This document shows, piece after piece, positions 41,407-52,988 of a stretch of 64,000 nucleotides of DNA; the stretch's first letter is position 1; the number at the start of each line of letters is the position of its first letter. Origin of the DNA: Agapetus fuscipes (lineage: Eukaryota; Arthropoda; Insecta; Trichoptera; Glossosomatidae); assembly GCA_951799405.1 (NCBI GenBank), contig OX637362.1:9750703-9814702 (forward strand), written 5' to 3'. Below the pieces are notes generated by a model. That model was not told the DNA's origin. It worked only from the letters and a program-made list of their open reading frames with translations, and ran no database searches. The translations under genes were made by a program, and so were the position numbers.

Positions 41407-41880
41407 TTGACAATTTTTTTTTCTTTCCAAATTTTTTTGGGCGTCTCTATTTCCAGAGGCGTAACCATTCGTAAAATTTTCTCAACAAAATTTTTTAAGA
41501 GGTGCTCAACATTTAAAAAAAAAAAAAAAAAAAATTTTTTTTTTCAACAACAACTCTCCGGAAGGGCCAAGGAGAGCCTTGTTGGGGTAGTGGATGTTTT
41601 CACGAAATATTTTTGGATATTTCCATTAAAATATGTCACAGCGGCAGCAATAATAAAGAAGCTTGGGTCAAGCATCTTTATTTCCCGGGGAATGCCGAGG
41701 TCCGTTGTTTGGGACAACGGTAAACAATTCATCATCAAGGCGGTCGAGGAATTTCTGGAGATGTACGGAGGGCAGACAGGCGGACGTGAAGGGCGAGAGA
41801 AAGGCTGTTTGGCTTTTCAGCTGGGAGAATATCACGTGAAGGATATTCTCGGAGCTGGACCTGCTATGGCGGAAGAGTGA
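41407..41880 (+). pseudogene. Partial integrase (Gypsy-like)
   Basis: In a 157-codon frame, residues about 56-118 are integrase core: LVGVVDVFTKYFWIFPLKY holds the first catalytic Asp (residue 63) and GMPRSVVWDNGKQF the second (residue 103). The third catalytic residue (Glu) is gone, and the frame then runs into unrelated sequence and TGA. The first ~50 residues come from an A/T homopolymer-rich deletion junction (41515-41545) and are not native. It cannot be active. Confidence 0.85.
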
Positions 41881-44525
41881 ACTACTTTCCTACGAGCAAA
41901 CGAAAAGTAGATGCGTAAACTCATTTACAAACACCAAGATGTCTGCGATGATCACGCATGACGTCTTCTCTATAAACTTATTACTCCATATCTTAATTTT
42001 GCAAATTCCATTTTTGTCCTGAAATATGACTTTGACCGTTCCCCGTTGAATTGCGCCCTCAGCAGGGAGTACTGTTCGGAGTCATTCCGTTAATTTTACT
42101 AAGCATCAAAACCTTTCTACATCAATACCTACTCGTTTGCTCCAGGGAGACCTGGTTGGTGTCCATATATTTTTTTTATTATTTAAATGAATGTTTCTTT
42201 TTCTTCTCATGTGTTCTTTCAACTCGCATATTCATTTATGCTCAACTGCAGAAAGCTGTCTGTTTTTGTCTCCGACCCACAGTATCAACTCCTTGCGAGT
42301 TGGATCAGGTAATTTGGCCAGGTCGTGAGTCGGAATCCAGCGGGTTCTCTTCGGAGAATGGATCTGTACTTTCTTTCTTGTTTACATGTTTTGGACGCGG
42401 GTTGTCTTTTGATTGCGGACTCAAAGTACACACTCTCATGAGTGATGTCAGGTAATTTGGCCAGGTCACAATCCAAGGTCACCAGCTGTTTATCCAACAC
42501 TGTACCTTCTTTAATCTGTTTCATTGTTTTGTATTTTGTTACTTTGTCTACGTTTATTGCCTGCATGATTTTTCAACTTTCCAAGTTTTGATAAAAACTT
42601 GGTGGCGCTCAAAAAGGGAACAAGAAGGAGAGCTGAGCTAGTCCAGATGTAGACATCAAGAGAACATCTGTGAACATCATAGGCAATACACCTTGACAAA
42701 GGTGGTATGCTGCCGAACGCTGTGAATGCGTGGGAAGACGTAGCGAGCACGTCTTGGGAAAGGGTGGAGCCCTTGCCGGTAACGCTGGAGTGCGTTGGAG
42801 CAGTCCAAGGGGACTGGACACAATCTGGGATGATTGTGGGGCGCTTGGGAGAAGCGTGAGGAGTGGTTTGACGTAACCGGGATACTCCTGCAATCCAACG
42901 GGATTGGCAACGCCGGAGTGCGTTGGAAGTCTTACGAGACTTGAAGTCCGACGGGACTTGGTACCAGTCTGACGAGACTTGGGGGAGTCTGCTGACTCAT
43001 TTTTTGAAATCACCTTGGAGTGATGGGTACGCCAGGCTTGCATCTTCGGATGGCGCCAACGGATTGTATCCCTGTGTTTATTTATCATGTTATTTATTGA
43101 CGGAAGGAAGGTTTTCGCCATGTGGGCAAAACCTGAGAACACACTGGAACCCAAGGAGAAGAGTGGTATGAAGATTGACCACCTCCTGAAGCCAGGCCTA
43201 GACTACTAAAAGCATTGTTAGCTGGGAAAGTCACCACGGCGTAGTGTTTGCCGGGGAGTTTAGTTATTGTCATGTACGTCGGCGTATACTGCACTCAGGC
43301 AGTATATACCGAATGTTGACTCACTCGAAACCCCTCAGAAGGGCTTGCTTCGGGGCGTACGCTAGTTACCACCCTATACCTGCCCGGGCAATGATCAACG
43401 CTTCTTCGTTGTTCATTGAAGCAAAAACCCTAGCACCCAACTTTGTGACTAGGGCTAGAGTCCTAAATCGTCGCTGGTCGGAGCGGTCAAGAAATGCCGA
43501 CAGAGTGTGGTCAGTACGGTGTGTCTTCAGACCGGTATTGTCACATCTCGAGCAGGAGATCTTCACCTCTACTTCAAATCATCACAACATCTGTCTTATA
43601 TTTTTGTATTTTCTCATGTACTTCATGTATGTAATATGTATACCCTGTACTTCATGTATATAATATGTATAACCTGTACTTCCCAATCCCAGGATTACCT
43701 GTGTTGAATAGTGAGATCAGTGTGCCACGCCCTCTCGCGTTGCACTGGCCAATGAACGGGCCACCTCATTGTTTTTCCATGGTGTTCCTACCTCCTTTCC
43801 GCCTCTCTTGGTTTCTTATCGGTTCTTCCAAAAGAGTGTGAATCGAACCGAAGGATCATAAGTAGTTAGATCCTTTCCTTTTGTAACCCACATGTAACAG
43901 ACAACTTGTTATTGTTTTGTATGAGAGCTCACCACGTTGTACTTATTCACTGCTGGCTGGATGATTTTGGTCTGTTAGGCAGGTAGATACCTAAAAATAA
44001 ATTTCTGTGTACAAAGGCAAAATTTTTGTGTTTTCAAGAGCAATAAGTGAAAAACGAGCTAGACTCGTTAGTGCTTAGGGTCCTGTACCCCAAATGTGAA
44101 TTGTGTGCCACCATTAAAACTTAGAACAAAGACCAAATTCTACCACTTAATAATCATGACTTAAATTTTTACTATTTTACAAGAACAAAACATCACTTTT
44201 ACAATTTCATTTTATTTTGTCTTAACTATGTAATGTACAAATTTATTTCTGTGTCAATTTCAATTTGCTTTGTCTCATAATCTTTTACACCATTTCTTAT
44301 ACATATTTTAAACCTGTTTCAGAGCTACCTGTGTACAATTCATGTCGTCTGCGTACGACCTCTTCTCTGTATGTCTTGTTCCACCACCGCCACCTACGCT
44401 TCGCACTGACTGGTATACTGTTAAACATATATTTTAAACTAACTTATGTCTGAACACAACGTCAAAAACTCACTTCGCTGGATTCTCTGCGCGAGGTGCG
44501 TTTTTGCCTCAGCGACGAGCGGGAA
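41881..44525 (+). other. Non-coding interior of the LTR element
   Basis: Frames of up to 139 codons (plus) and 181 codons (minus, 42609-43154) show no recognised domain. Local repeats include CAGGTAATTTGGCCAGGTC at about 42306 and 42450, and GGAGTGCGTTGGA at 42788 and 42915. The 3' part may carry packaging or untranslated sequence. Confidence 0.6.
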
Positions 44526-45566
44526 TGTCAGGTAGCTAGCATGTCAGATAGCTACCTGTGGAAAAAAGAAGAAGAAGAAGACATGATCTGTCAAAACATT
44601 GTACCTGTCACAGGAAAAATAATGTCATTACCAACTTGAAAGAAATTGAAGCGCATCTTTAGCCACAGAAATTGAACCGGATCCCAATGAGAGGAAGAAG
44701 ACAGGCTGAGATTGTCAGTTAGGAGGGAAACACTTAAAATCCCCCGTTAAGCTCCGCATCGCGCTGCTAGGAAGTTTATAAAAGGCGTCGACCTCCCACA
44801 ATCGAGGACACAAGCTCTTCAACACCTGAACCAATAACACCTACCAGGCGTGGCCAAGAACATCTATCGGAGAAGGCTTGAGTCGCCGTTGTTGCCTGCA
44901 ACACACAGCCCCTGGCCGCGCCTGGGTCCCCCGTGGCGGATTCCTCGGAAGGAATGAGCCCCTGCTCTACCCGTCGCCAGCGCCCGCTTGGCTACTCGAT
45001 ATCCGGAGCCCCGTGCCCAAAGTTCCTCAGGAGGACGGAGCGCCTGCCCCGTCCAGCCGAGCGCTCCCGTCTTATCGCTGGCTGAGCCCCGTGCCGCAAT
45101 TCCTCCGGAGTGTGGAGCCCCGACATCCCGCCAAAAGCGTTGCCGTGCCCGAGGCCGGCGCCCCAGCATCGACTACCCGCATCCCAGCATCAAGACTTCT
45201 CTCCATCCTCGTGAGCTAATCAAACCCTTTAAATACATTATCTAATTTAACTTAGAACCAGTCAGTCTTGCAGTTTAGCGTGGTGATGCTCTCATTTCTC
45301 ATAATTTAAAATAAATCCCGTCTTTCCTTTACCCGGTTTTTTCTCACCTATATTTTTGAACCTCTTTAGCATCAGTGGAAAGCGAGCAAGGTGTTGGGCC
45401 TGAACACCACCCTGAAGAGTCTTGTGCTAGCCGGGCAACTGCAAAAGCGCACAACCTAACCTCAAAGGAGCCCCCTGTCCGTTGTCGGAATCCTAACCTC
45501 AAAGAGGTGACGGTTCGCGGCAGCGCGGGGGTCCAGCAGGGCCGCGCTTCCAATCTCTTCATCACA
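44526..45566 (+). mobile_element. 3' LTR (1041 bp)
   Basis: Same length as the 5' LTR and nearly identical to it; TATAAAAGG at 44777. Followed by TGAG at 45567-45570. Confidence 0.95.
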
Positions 45567-45570
45567 TGAG

Positions 45571-45865
45571 AGAGAAAAACGACTCAAAGGTTACATTTAA
45601 ACTGTGTAATTTTATAAGAACTCAGTTACCTACTTGTTTCAATTGTAGTGAAGGAATGTAAAGATAATTTCTTGTACTGTATTGTGTTAGGTTGTTTTTC
45701 TTTTTAATTTAATTTTATTTTATTAACAGACATGATTGTCCATTTACATAATTTTATGAAAAGGTAATTAACAGTGATTAACAAAGAAAGAAAAAAATCA
45801 AGGGTTAGTATTACATAAAATAGCACAATCAAATAAAATACCTGTACTTTCCTCAGCAAAACATG
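45571..45865. other. AT-rich spacer
   Basis: No gene recognised. Confidence 0.45.
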
Positions 45866-46094
45866 TGTGGCTGACCACTCATACTTTAAAAAAATGTTCA
45901 CTTTGCCAATGTCAGCTCTGTTTCACGGAAGGTCGGCAAAACATACAATGCTTATGTTATTTTAGATTAATTTTTTATGTTGTAAGTTAACACATGCAGC
46001 ATGAGTAAGTGTGAATTTACACGTGTTTTCTTGAGGGCGTACAATGTACATTCAATTTGAATACTAATTAAAATTATCTATGCAACTTAGATAA
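45866..46094 (+). mobile_element. Repeat D, diverged
   Basis: GTGTGGCTGACCACTCATAC, TCTGTTTCACGGAAGGTCGG, GTGTGAATTTACACGTGTTT, TGCAACTTAGATAAAA. Confidence 0.75.
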
Positions 46095-46147
46095 AAAATA
46101 ATAATGTAGTGTATTGTCAGAACAATAATGATTTCAAGGTATATATT

Positions 46148-46391
46148 ATATAATTTATGTTTCAAAGATACATTCACTTTTAGCATGTATTTTAAATACA
46201 TCCCTTCAAGCAGCAACGTGTAGGCTCATAATTACACATGCCTCATATGTAGTGAAAAAATAAAAACAAGAAACTTAAATGAATATTCAACCTTGCAACT
46301 CTTGCTGACCTTTCCCGAAAAAGGCCTGACATTGACAAGATTTTTTTACAGTTTGGGTGGTCAGCCTCATATTTACTTAGAATTTAAGAAA
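46148..46391 (-). mobile_element. Repeat D, diverged
   Basis: AGCAGCAACGTGTAGGCTCA, CTTGCTGACCTTTCCCG, GTTTGGGTGGTCAGCCTCAT. It faces the D copy at 45866 (inverted pair). Confidence 0.65.
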
Positions 46392-46726
46392 TATAGACAA
46401 AACCAGTAGAATAAAACTGTTCAGTGCATTCAGATACATGTATACCATTTTTTCAATTGTTTAAACTTCCAAAAAACATACATTTTCAAATGTACTTAGT
46501 ATTCCGTGTGTGTATCTTATATAAACCACTCGCCAGGCTACGTACATTTACAGAGCAACACGACACGTGCTCAAAATAAACCAACTGCCAGAACACATTG
46601 CTTACAGCACGTGTCCTACCATTGAAGTAAAATATAAGTGGAGCCGAAACTAGCAAACGGCATTGAAGCAAACTACTTTGTATGAGACACAACTGTCAGC
46701 CGGACCTGTCAAAAACAAACATGTCT
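46392..46726. other. Spacer without recognised gene
   Basis: No known repeat or gene recognised. Confidence 0.35.
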
Positions 46727-46982
46727 ATAATCTCTATAATCTATAATCTAAGTTGCAAGGATATATTCATTTAAAGCTCTCAGATGTATGCCCACAAACC
46801 AACACGTGTAGTTCGGGCTTACAAATGCTGAATGTGTACTTAAAAATAAAATCCAAACCTCAAATGAACATAAGCCCCACAACTTTTGCCGACCTTCCCT
46901 GACACAGGGGTGACATTGGCAAAGTGAACCAATTTTTACAGTATGGGGGGTCAGCCTCATACCAACCTATAAGTCAAGGAAT
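46727..46982 (-). mobile_element. Repeat D, full-length (TATAATC-type tail)
   Basis: (TCTATAA)n tail, AAGTTGCAAGGATATATTCA, TGACACAGGGGTGACATTGG, TATAAGTCAAGGAATACG. Confidence 0.9.
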
Positions 46983-48111
46983 ACGAATAATAAATTACAT
47001 TTAAATATAAAAAAGAACAAAACCTAAAAAAGAAATCTATACAAAAAAAAAATTCAAAAATTTCCTATGCAAAAAATATAGCAAATTAAAAACCAACATT
47101 AGAAATCAACATTGCAGATGTCAAACACAAAAAAAAATACTTGATAGTCATGTGAAATCTTATGTTCAATTGATTTATCCAATTTAAGTTTTGATATCCA
47201 ATAATTACATGTGCCATACTGTTTTATAATAAACTATTTTTTTGTAACATTGACAAATTCACTGTCAAAAGCAATTTTGGCACAAATTGGAAATCTTTGC
47301 GCAGATATAACTTTTTAGTAACGACAGCATTGCAAAGAAATTTTACAGCTTTTCTCACACTTTTCTATTAACAATCAAGGCACACTCGGAGCATCTATGT
47401 TATCTCTCTAAGGTAGCTTTAAGTTCAGGTAGGTTTAAATGGATTTAATTTTCATTTTCTCACAGAAAAAACGACAATACTATTCCAAAGGCTGGCGTTC
47501 TTTCTAGTACAGCAGATCCTGTAATAAGATCACAGCGACTAGCCAACCGCTGATAACACCCATCGGAGCAATGGGCGAAACTGTCCGGAAAGAATCAACC
47601 AGACCACGGCTACATAGCCCGAAAAAAGTAATTGTTGTGTTAAATGGATTTAGCCTAAAATTCTATTTACGTAAAAATAATTTCCAATCCTTTATGTAAT
47701 AAGTCAATGTGTCTCAACAACCATGTGTGATCCTCTACAGCAAGTTAAAAAAAATACGTTTATACTAAACCATAGCGTTTATCAAAAAACATATGGAAAC
47801 TAAGACTGCGCTGCTTGTGAGCGTTTAATTTTTATACAAATTTATAAGCACACTGGTGAAGTTTAAACGTTATTTTTAAAACGAAGCACTGTGTGGAGCA
47901 CGGACAACAGTAAAAATGTTTTATAATTGTTTTGGTGGATTTTAAACTGTACCGCTTTATTTTATGTCTGTGACTGGAAGGAGTAATTCAAAACGGAAGG
48001 GAAAGTGTTTTTTTAACAAAAAAATATTTTATAGACCGTTTGTACGCATCCTGGGAACTTTCTAATGATGATGATGATGATTCGATGATTCCTAAGATGT
48101 CCCTTGAATTG
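46983..48111. other. Spacer without recognised gene
   Basis: About 1.1 kb with no frame worth reporting and no recognised repeat. 47490-47620 is locally GC-richer. Confidence 0.4.
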
Positions 48112-48374
48112 ACTAATCTATCTAAATCTAAATCTAAGCTGCCAAGATATGTATCATTTGAGATTCATATTAAATGCATTCCCACAAGCAGACACGCATA
48201 ATTTTGCGCTCACACATGCCGCATGTGGACCTACAATATAAACAACCCAATCTCAAATGAACATAAGCCCTGCAAATCTTGCCGACCTTCCCTGAAACAG
48301 GGGTGACATTGGCAAAGTGAACCATTTTTTACAGTATGGGTGGTCAACCTCATACCAACCTATCAGTCAAGGAG
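48112..48374 (-). mobile_element. Repeat D, full-length (TCTAAA-type tail)
   Basis: (ATCTAA)n tail, GATTCATATTAAATGCATTC, CCCTGAAACAGGGGTGACAT, CCTATCAGTCAAGGAG. Confidence 0.9.
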
Positions 48375-48715
48375 ACTGCTGTCGACAATCTCTCAAACCA
48401 ATATAGGCAGTAAGTGTCATGTCTTTAGAGCAGCCATTGCAAAAGCACACTCAACAAACACTGTGGCAGCAGCGCAAAGACTCATTGACCAATATTTTTG
48501 CTCCACTTTTAGCAAAGTCGAATTGTTTGCTATTCAAACCAGTTCGCTTTATGAGTTTCACAAATTACAGTAGCGTCCTATCATAGAGTGCCCTATCATT
48601 GAGCAAAATTTTTACTCAATGCACTGTAGAATGCACAATCAATTTTTTCTTACTCTTTCTATGATGATTCTATTATAGGGTAGTTTTTAAAGTTTTATTT
48701 CTAAGATATAGCATA

Positions 48716-48750
48716 GTCAGCCTCATACCAACCTATAAGTCAAGGAATAA
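48716..48750 (-). mobile_element. Repeat D head fragment
   Basis: GTCAGCCTCATACCAACCTA then TAAGTCAAGGAATAATAA only. Confidence 0.6.
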
Positions 48751-48799
48751 TAATATAGAGTTTTTAATGATAAAATGTCTTTGCAAATTAGATTATATA

Positions 48800-49200
48800 T
48801 TATTTCAAGAAGATTTTTGTTTGCTTTTAATAATCATGTATTTTACTCGACCGGAAAGCAGAGAATCTGTGTCGTGACAAAGGAGTTTTTCTATGAATTA
48901 GTAGTAGAATTTTATCAATGGCTTTCTAGTAACCCCCAACAATAGTTCTATTCCGGTCTTAGCAATTACAATGTATGTCAGGTGCTGTTAGGGCGCGTAT
49001 GAACCGTTGTCTGATGACGACAAACATTTAGCCACCGTGCTCTGGGTGCAAACTACCCCTACGTACAACCCACCCGTGAACCAAGTCACCGATAACTAGA
49101 CAATATGGCGTGTGTGTGCAGAGCTTTGTAAAGTATACAAACAAAAGGAAAATATAAACTTAAGTTAAATCTAAAATGTTTATCTTGTTCCTAGATAAAG
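48800..49200. other. Spacer without recognised gene
   Basis: No known repeat or gene recognised. A GC-richer stretch lies at 48980-49120. Confidence 0.35.
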
Positions 49201-49210
49201 GATAAGTAAA

Positions 49211-49440
49211 ATAATGTAAAAAATAAACTTTTTTTTTCACGAGTTGATCTATTTCTCAAGCGTTTTAGATGTTATCACACCTTTGTCAAGAAAAAAGCTG
49301 GTTCTTCAAAGTTGATCTCTTGATAATGGTGTGAAAACATCAAAAGCGCTCGAGAAATTAATCAACTCGTGAAGAAAAACTTTGTTTAATTTTTACATCA
49401 TTATTTTTAAAATGAATCTTCATAATGTCAATACACAAAC
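49211..49440. mobile_element. Foldback element P6 with decayed hammerhead-like core
   Basis: Arms 49211-49291 and 49319-49405 are inverted copies (CACGAGTTGATCTATTTCTC pairs with GAGAAATTAATCAACTCGTG). The right arm begins CTTGATAATGGTGTGAAAAC. The 3' extension AATGAATCTTCATAATGTCA resembles the shared P-element end. No target duplication found. Confidence 0.6.
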
Positions 49441-49456
49441 CTTTAAACTTGAAATA

Positions 49457-49545
49457 TTAGTATGATTCTTTCGTGAGCGCTGTTTTTGAAAAAAAAATCG
49501 CACATCAAGAGCCATTTGCGAGCTTGGTAAGCGACATTGAAAGTG
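49457..49545 (-). mobile_element. SINE A 3' fragment
   Basis: TATGATTCTTTCGTGAGCGC to TTGCGAGCTTGGTAAGCGAC, diverged. Confidence 0.65.
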
Positions 49546-49608
49546 CAATTTCTAAAACAATATCAAGAGAAACTATTCCATATTTATTTATAATCATAGA
49601 TTAATGGT

Positions 49609-49885
49609 TTTTCAGGGTTTGGTGGTTTACACAGTGAAAGTCCATTGTATAATCAATCAAATAAATATACTGTTTTAATTCACTTTTTTATTATTTTATT
49701 TTAAATATGTCTAACAGTTTTCGCCTAAAAAGGCATCCTCAGGATGCCTTTTTAGGCGAAAGCCTTTTGTCTGATGCCCTTTGCCTCATTGTCCTGAGGA
49801 TGACTTTTTAGGCGAAAACTGTTAGACATATTTAAAATAAAATAATAAAAAAGTGAATTAAAACAGTATATTTATTTGATTGATT
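49609..49885. mobile_element. Foldback element P1 (277 bp, 13-bp TSD)
   Basis: ATAGATTAATGGT is repeated at 49596-49608 and 49886-49898. Arms of about 95 bp (49650-49745 and 49789-49885) are nearly perfect inverted copies. On the plus strand 49794-49822 reads CTGAGGA-T-GACTTTTTAGGC-GAAAACTGTT; its mirror at 49714-49743 has the fully paired stem GCCT-TTT-AGGC. The left end includes TTACACAGTGAAAGTCCATT, the end motif shared with other P elements. Confidence 0.88.
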
Positions 49886-50378
49886 ATAGATTAATGGTAT
49901 TTAAATAATATACGTAATACATCACAGACAGCACCAACCCGTTTGGCAAACTTAGTAACTTATTGTCGACGGTTTTTGACGAAATATCGAATGTCAAATT
50001 AAAAAAAGAACTGAATAGAGCAGCAGTGCAAAGGGGGTCAAAAAGACTGGGAAAAAATTTCGGCTAGGATTGGCCTAGAAAGGCTTAGGAGGAAGAAGAA
50101 AATGATTATGAAAACAGATACAAAGTAAAATACAATATTTACCATACAAAGGGTCCATTTCAATTTGCGATCGCTTACCTGGAAAAAAAGAGACAAAAAA
50201 TATTAGTAAATTGTTTTTTTGATTGGAAAAGAGTGTCGCACAAAGGACTGTTCACATTTTTGATCCGACGCCTCTTTCAGTTCTTCGTAGACCTCACACC
50301 ACCTACGCCGTAGCCCCTTTTATATGGCGTAGACCCCATCCCTATTCGGACCAGTGTCAGCCAAAATGTGTTGTTTCG

Positions 50379-50550
50379 TTTATAAATTCAATAGGTTAAA
50401 ACACAGTTTTAATTCACTTTGTATTTCATTTTTTTTGGTCAAACTTTTTCGTCTAATAAGGCATCAAAAATGAAATATAAAGGGAATTACAACTCTGTTT
50501 TATCCAATTGAATTTATAAATAATACAATGGACTTTCTTAGTGTAATTTT
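50379..50550. mobile_element. Foldback element P7, decayed
   Basis: Arms TATAAATTCAATAGGTTAAA and TTTTATCCAATTGAATTTAT pair. Centre TTTTTCGTCTAATAAGGCATC resembles the core of P1. It ends ACAATGGACTTTCTTAGTGT, the shared end motif. Confidence 0.65.
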
Positions 50551-50675
50551 ATTTTTTTACTTATTGTGAATCAACGGCTGAAAGCCTTTTACATTTATAG
50601 ATTTACACTTAAAAACAAAATGTGTTTCGTTGTTTTAAAGTTTTATTTAAATTACTGTTATCTATTATTTGTATT

Positions 50676-50926
50676 TCTTGACTTATAGGTTGGTATGCGG
50701 CTGACCACCCATGCTGCAGAAAATGGTTCTCTTTGCCAATGACACTCCTGTTTCAGGAAGAGTCGGCAAGAGTTGCGGGGTTTATGTCCATTTAAGATTT
50801 GTTTTTTTTATGTTGTAGGTTCACATGCGGCACGTACAAGCTCGAACTTGTACGTGTCTGCTTGTGAGAATGCATATAATGTAAATCCCTAATGTTACAT
50901 ATCTTTGCGGCTTAGATTTGATTAGA
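50676..50926 (+). mobile_element. Repeat D, full-length (TTAGATT tail)
   Basis: TATTTCTTGACTTATAGGTT, CACTCCTGTTTCAGGAAGAG, TTCACATGCGGCACGTACAA, GCGGCTTAGATTTGATTAG. Confidence 0.88.
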
Positions 50927-50933
50927 TCCCAAA

Positions 50934-51256
50934 TTCAGGGAAAGGTTGCAAAGTGTATGTTCATGTGAGGTTTTATTTCAATTTATAATTTTTGGATGAA
51001 ATTTTTCAAGCAAAACACTGTTTATTTTCACTATAGACTTTATTTAAAAGATTAAAATCTTTAAAACAAAATTACGAACGTTTTCGACCTAGAAGGTCAT
51101 CATCAGGTATGATTTGATTACAGAAATGAGGTTTTATTGTTTTTGTAATTGCGCATGCAGCACGTGTAAGCGTGAATTTACATATGCCTGCTTGTAGGCA
51201 TGCATTATATATGACTTTTAAATGTCAGAATATCTTTGCATCTTAGAATATAGTTT
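50934..51256 (+). mobile_element. Repeat D, 5'-truncated, interrupted by P5
   Basis: CAGGGAAAGGTTGCAAAGTG then TGAGGTTTTATT at the left, resuming after 51126 with TTGCGCATGCAGCACGTGTA and ending ATCTTTGCATCTTAGAATA. Confidence 0.75.
50978..51126. mobile_element. Hammerhead-like element P5 (149 bp, 12-bp TSD)
   Basis: TGAGGTTTTATT is repeated at 50966-50977 and 51127-51138. The sequence is almost identical to P4 (37202-37347), including the minus-strand core at 51080-51106 (CTGATGA-T-GACCT-TCT-AGGTC-GAAAA). It inserted into a different host repeat. Confidence 0.88.
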
Positions 51257-51805
51257 ATATACGAGTACTATAGAAGAAATGGAGCCAGATATGCAAGGCT
51301 GTTTTTGTTTTCATTTAGCGTACACAAAATAACCAAGCCCAAATCACTGTTGAAATTTGTGAAAAAGGGGTTTGGCATTCACTGGCTCAGAGTCTACCTA
51401 GACCCCCATCCGACAAAACCCCCACGCGGGGGTCCGCTGCCCGCATTGAAACCCTGCGGAATAAAAGAGCACAAAAAATCATTCCATTTCCGATCAGAGA
51501 AACTTCTGCGGTGGCAAACATGAGAAATAAAATACAAAAAAAATCCATTCGACACCTGCATACTGCCTACTTGCTACTTGCGAAAAGTACTTGCCCTGGT
51601 TGCACACACCACTGACCACGTTACAACGTGCACTTTTCTCTTTGAAAAAAAAATAGAAAAAAAAAATACTTTTGCAGCATGAATGAGTGTTCACTTTAGC
51701 TTTTTTAAATTGAGGAAATATCAAAAGGAATATTTCGTTTTTGAAAATATATTTTTTAACTCTTTCAAAAATTTAAACAATGTTCTTTTTATATATTTTT
51801 TTAAC
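51257..51805. other. Spacer without recognised gene
   Basis: A short GC hairpin ACCCCCACGCGGGGGT lies at 51418. A 72-codon plus frame around it is unremarkable. Confidence 0.35.
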
Positions 51806-52252
51806 ACCCTTTCCTGAAACAGCGTTAACGTTGGAAAATCAAAGAATTTCTACGTTATGGGTGATCAGCCTCATACTAACCTATTGTTACGATTTTACTG
51901 GGGTTCTCTTTTAATTAAACTGCAATGATTTATTTTAACTGAATTTATTTTACACGGTTTGGTTCACAATTTACAAAAAAATATGATCTCTGCTTGTTGG
52001 TCTTCATGGCAAAACGCTTGGAGCGACAAATCGATCTCCACACCATTGCAGTCCCTATATATAGGTACAAAAGAGATCTTTCTCGCATATTCCAGACAAT
52101 TCTTTGATTTCTCGCTCACACCAGAACGCCGTTCTACGCACTACCACCATCATGGACTACTCCCAGATTGTCCCACCCACACTATAATACTCGTACATAG
52201 GTGCGCGTAGGCATTCCTATTTCATAGTTCGTAACACTATAATTCAAGGAAA
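51806..52252 (-). mobile_element. Repeat D 5' half interrupted by an F solo LTR
   Basis: CCTTTCCTGAAACAGCG to CTCATACTAACCTAT before the LTR. CTATAATTCAAGGAA after it completes the D head. Confidence 0.75.
51885..52236 (-). mobile_element. Solo LTR, family F (352 bp), 4-bp TSD CTAT
   Basis: Ends TGTTACGATTTTACTGGGG and CATAGTTCGTAACA. CTAT at 51881-51884 and 52237-52240. Cleanest F copy. On the minus strand CCTATATATAGGG precedes AATAAA by about 120 bp, which sets the inferred sense strand. Confidence 0.9.
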
Positions 52253-52985
52253 AAAACATTATTTAACATTCGTTAACCTATTCAAATGTAAAAAATAAAA
52301 AAAAGTAAAAATTAAAATGAACAATTTCATACAAAAATCATAATCAAATTGATTGGAATCTCGTCAGGACAACGTTTGTCAGGTCAGCTAGTTAAAAAGA
52401 AAAATGACTCGCATGACGTTTTTGTGTGTCCTAAAATTTTAAATATTTAATTTCATGCTCGACACTTTTCCTGTCACCAAAGTGAGGTGTTTTTCAAGTG
52501 TTATCGCGGCTAGGGGCATTTTTATGAGCCAAAACATTTTATGTTCACGCATACAAATGTTGCAACTACGTATATTAAATGTGTATGTATGCATGTTTGA
52601 GTATAACCACTAAAAACTCATTGTGTACCCTTAGAGTCTGCTTACACCGGAGAAGTGAATAATTTAAGAAGTAAGTAGTTAAATGTATGCTTGAAGTGTG
52701 TGAAAAAATGAATTTTAAAAGTCGCGGATAGCGTAAGTTCATTAGCTTTTCGTTTGTTGTTATTGTGTCGACAGTTGCAATGTTTTTTTCCAGTAAAATA
52801 TATATGCATAGTTTGCGCGTGGCAATACAAAAAAAAAACTTTTTTTTTCAAAACCAAACATGGATATTTTACAACGATAATGCACCAACGCACACATTAT
52901 TCTTTGGTTGTGATTTCGGAACAACAAAACACCGTACTCATGCCTCATCTATACTGTTCACAGGACTTGGGTCCTAATCTATTTC
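52253..52985. other. Spacer without recognised gene
   Basis: Frames of 60-80 codons overlap on both strands. Nothing recognised. Confidence 0.35.
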
Positions 52986-52988
52986 TCG

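Larger units (their letters stand above)
40083..45566 (+). mobile_element. Gypsy-like LTR retrotransposon, internally deleted (5484 bp)
   Basis: Two 1041-bp LTRs in direct orientation, a 4-bp TGAG target duplication, a tRNA-Lys primer-binding site and a purine-rich GACGAGCGGGAA before the 3' LTR define an element with complete ends. The interior is only about 3.4 kb and holds no gag, protease or reverse transcriptase that I can recognise, just part of an integrase. It must have moved with proteins supplied by another copy. The two-site LTR divergence points to recent insertion. Confidence 0.93.

Noticed and set aside
42609..43154. 181-codon minus frame inside the LTR element
   Set aside because: Antisense to the element, low-complexity proline/serine content, no recognised domain.
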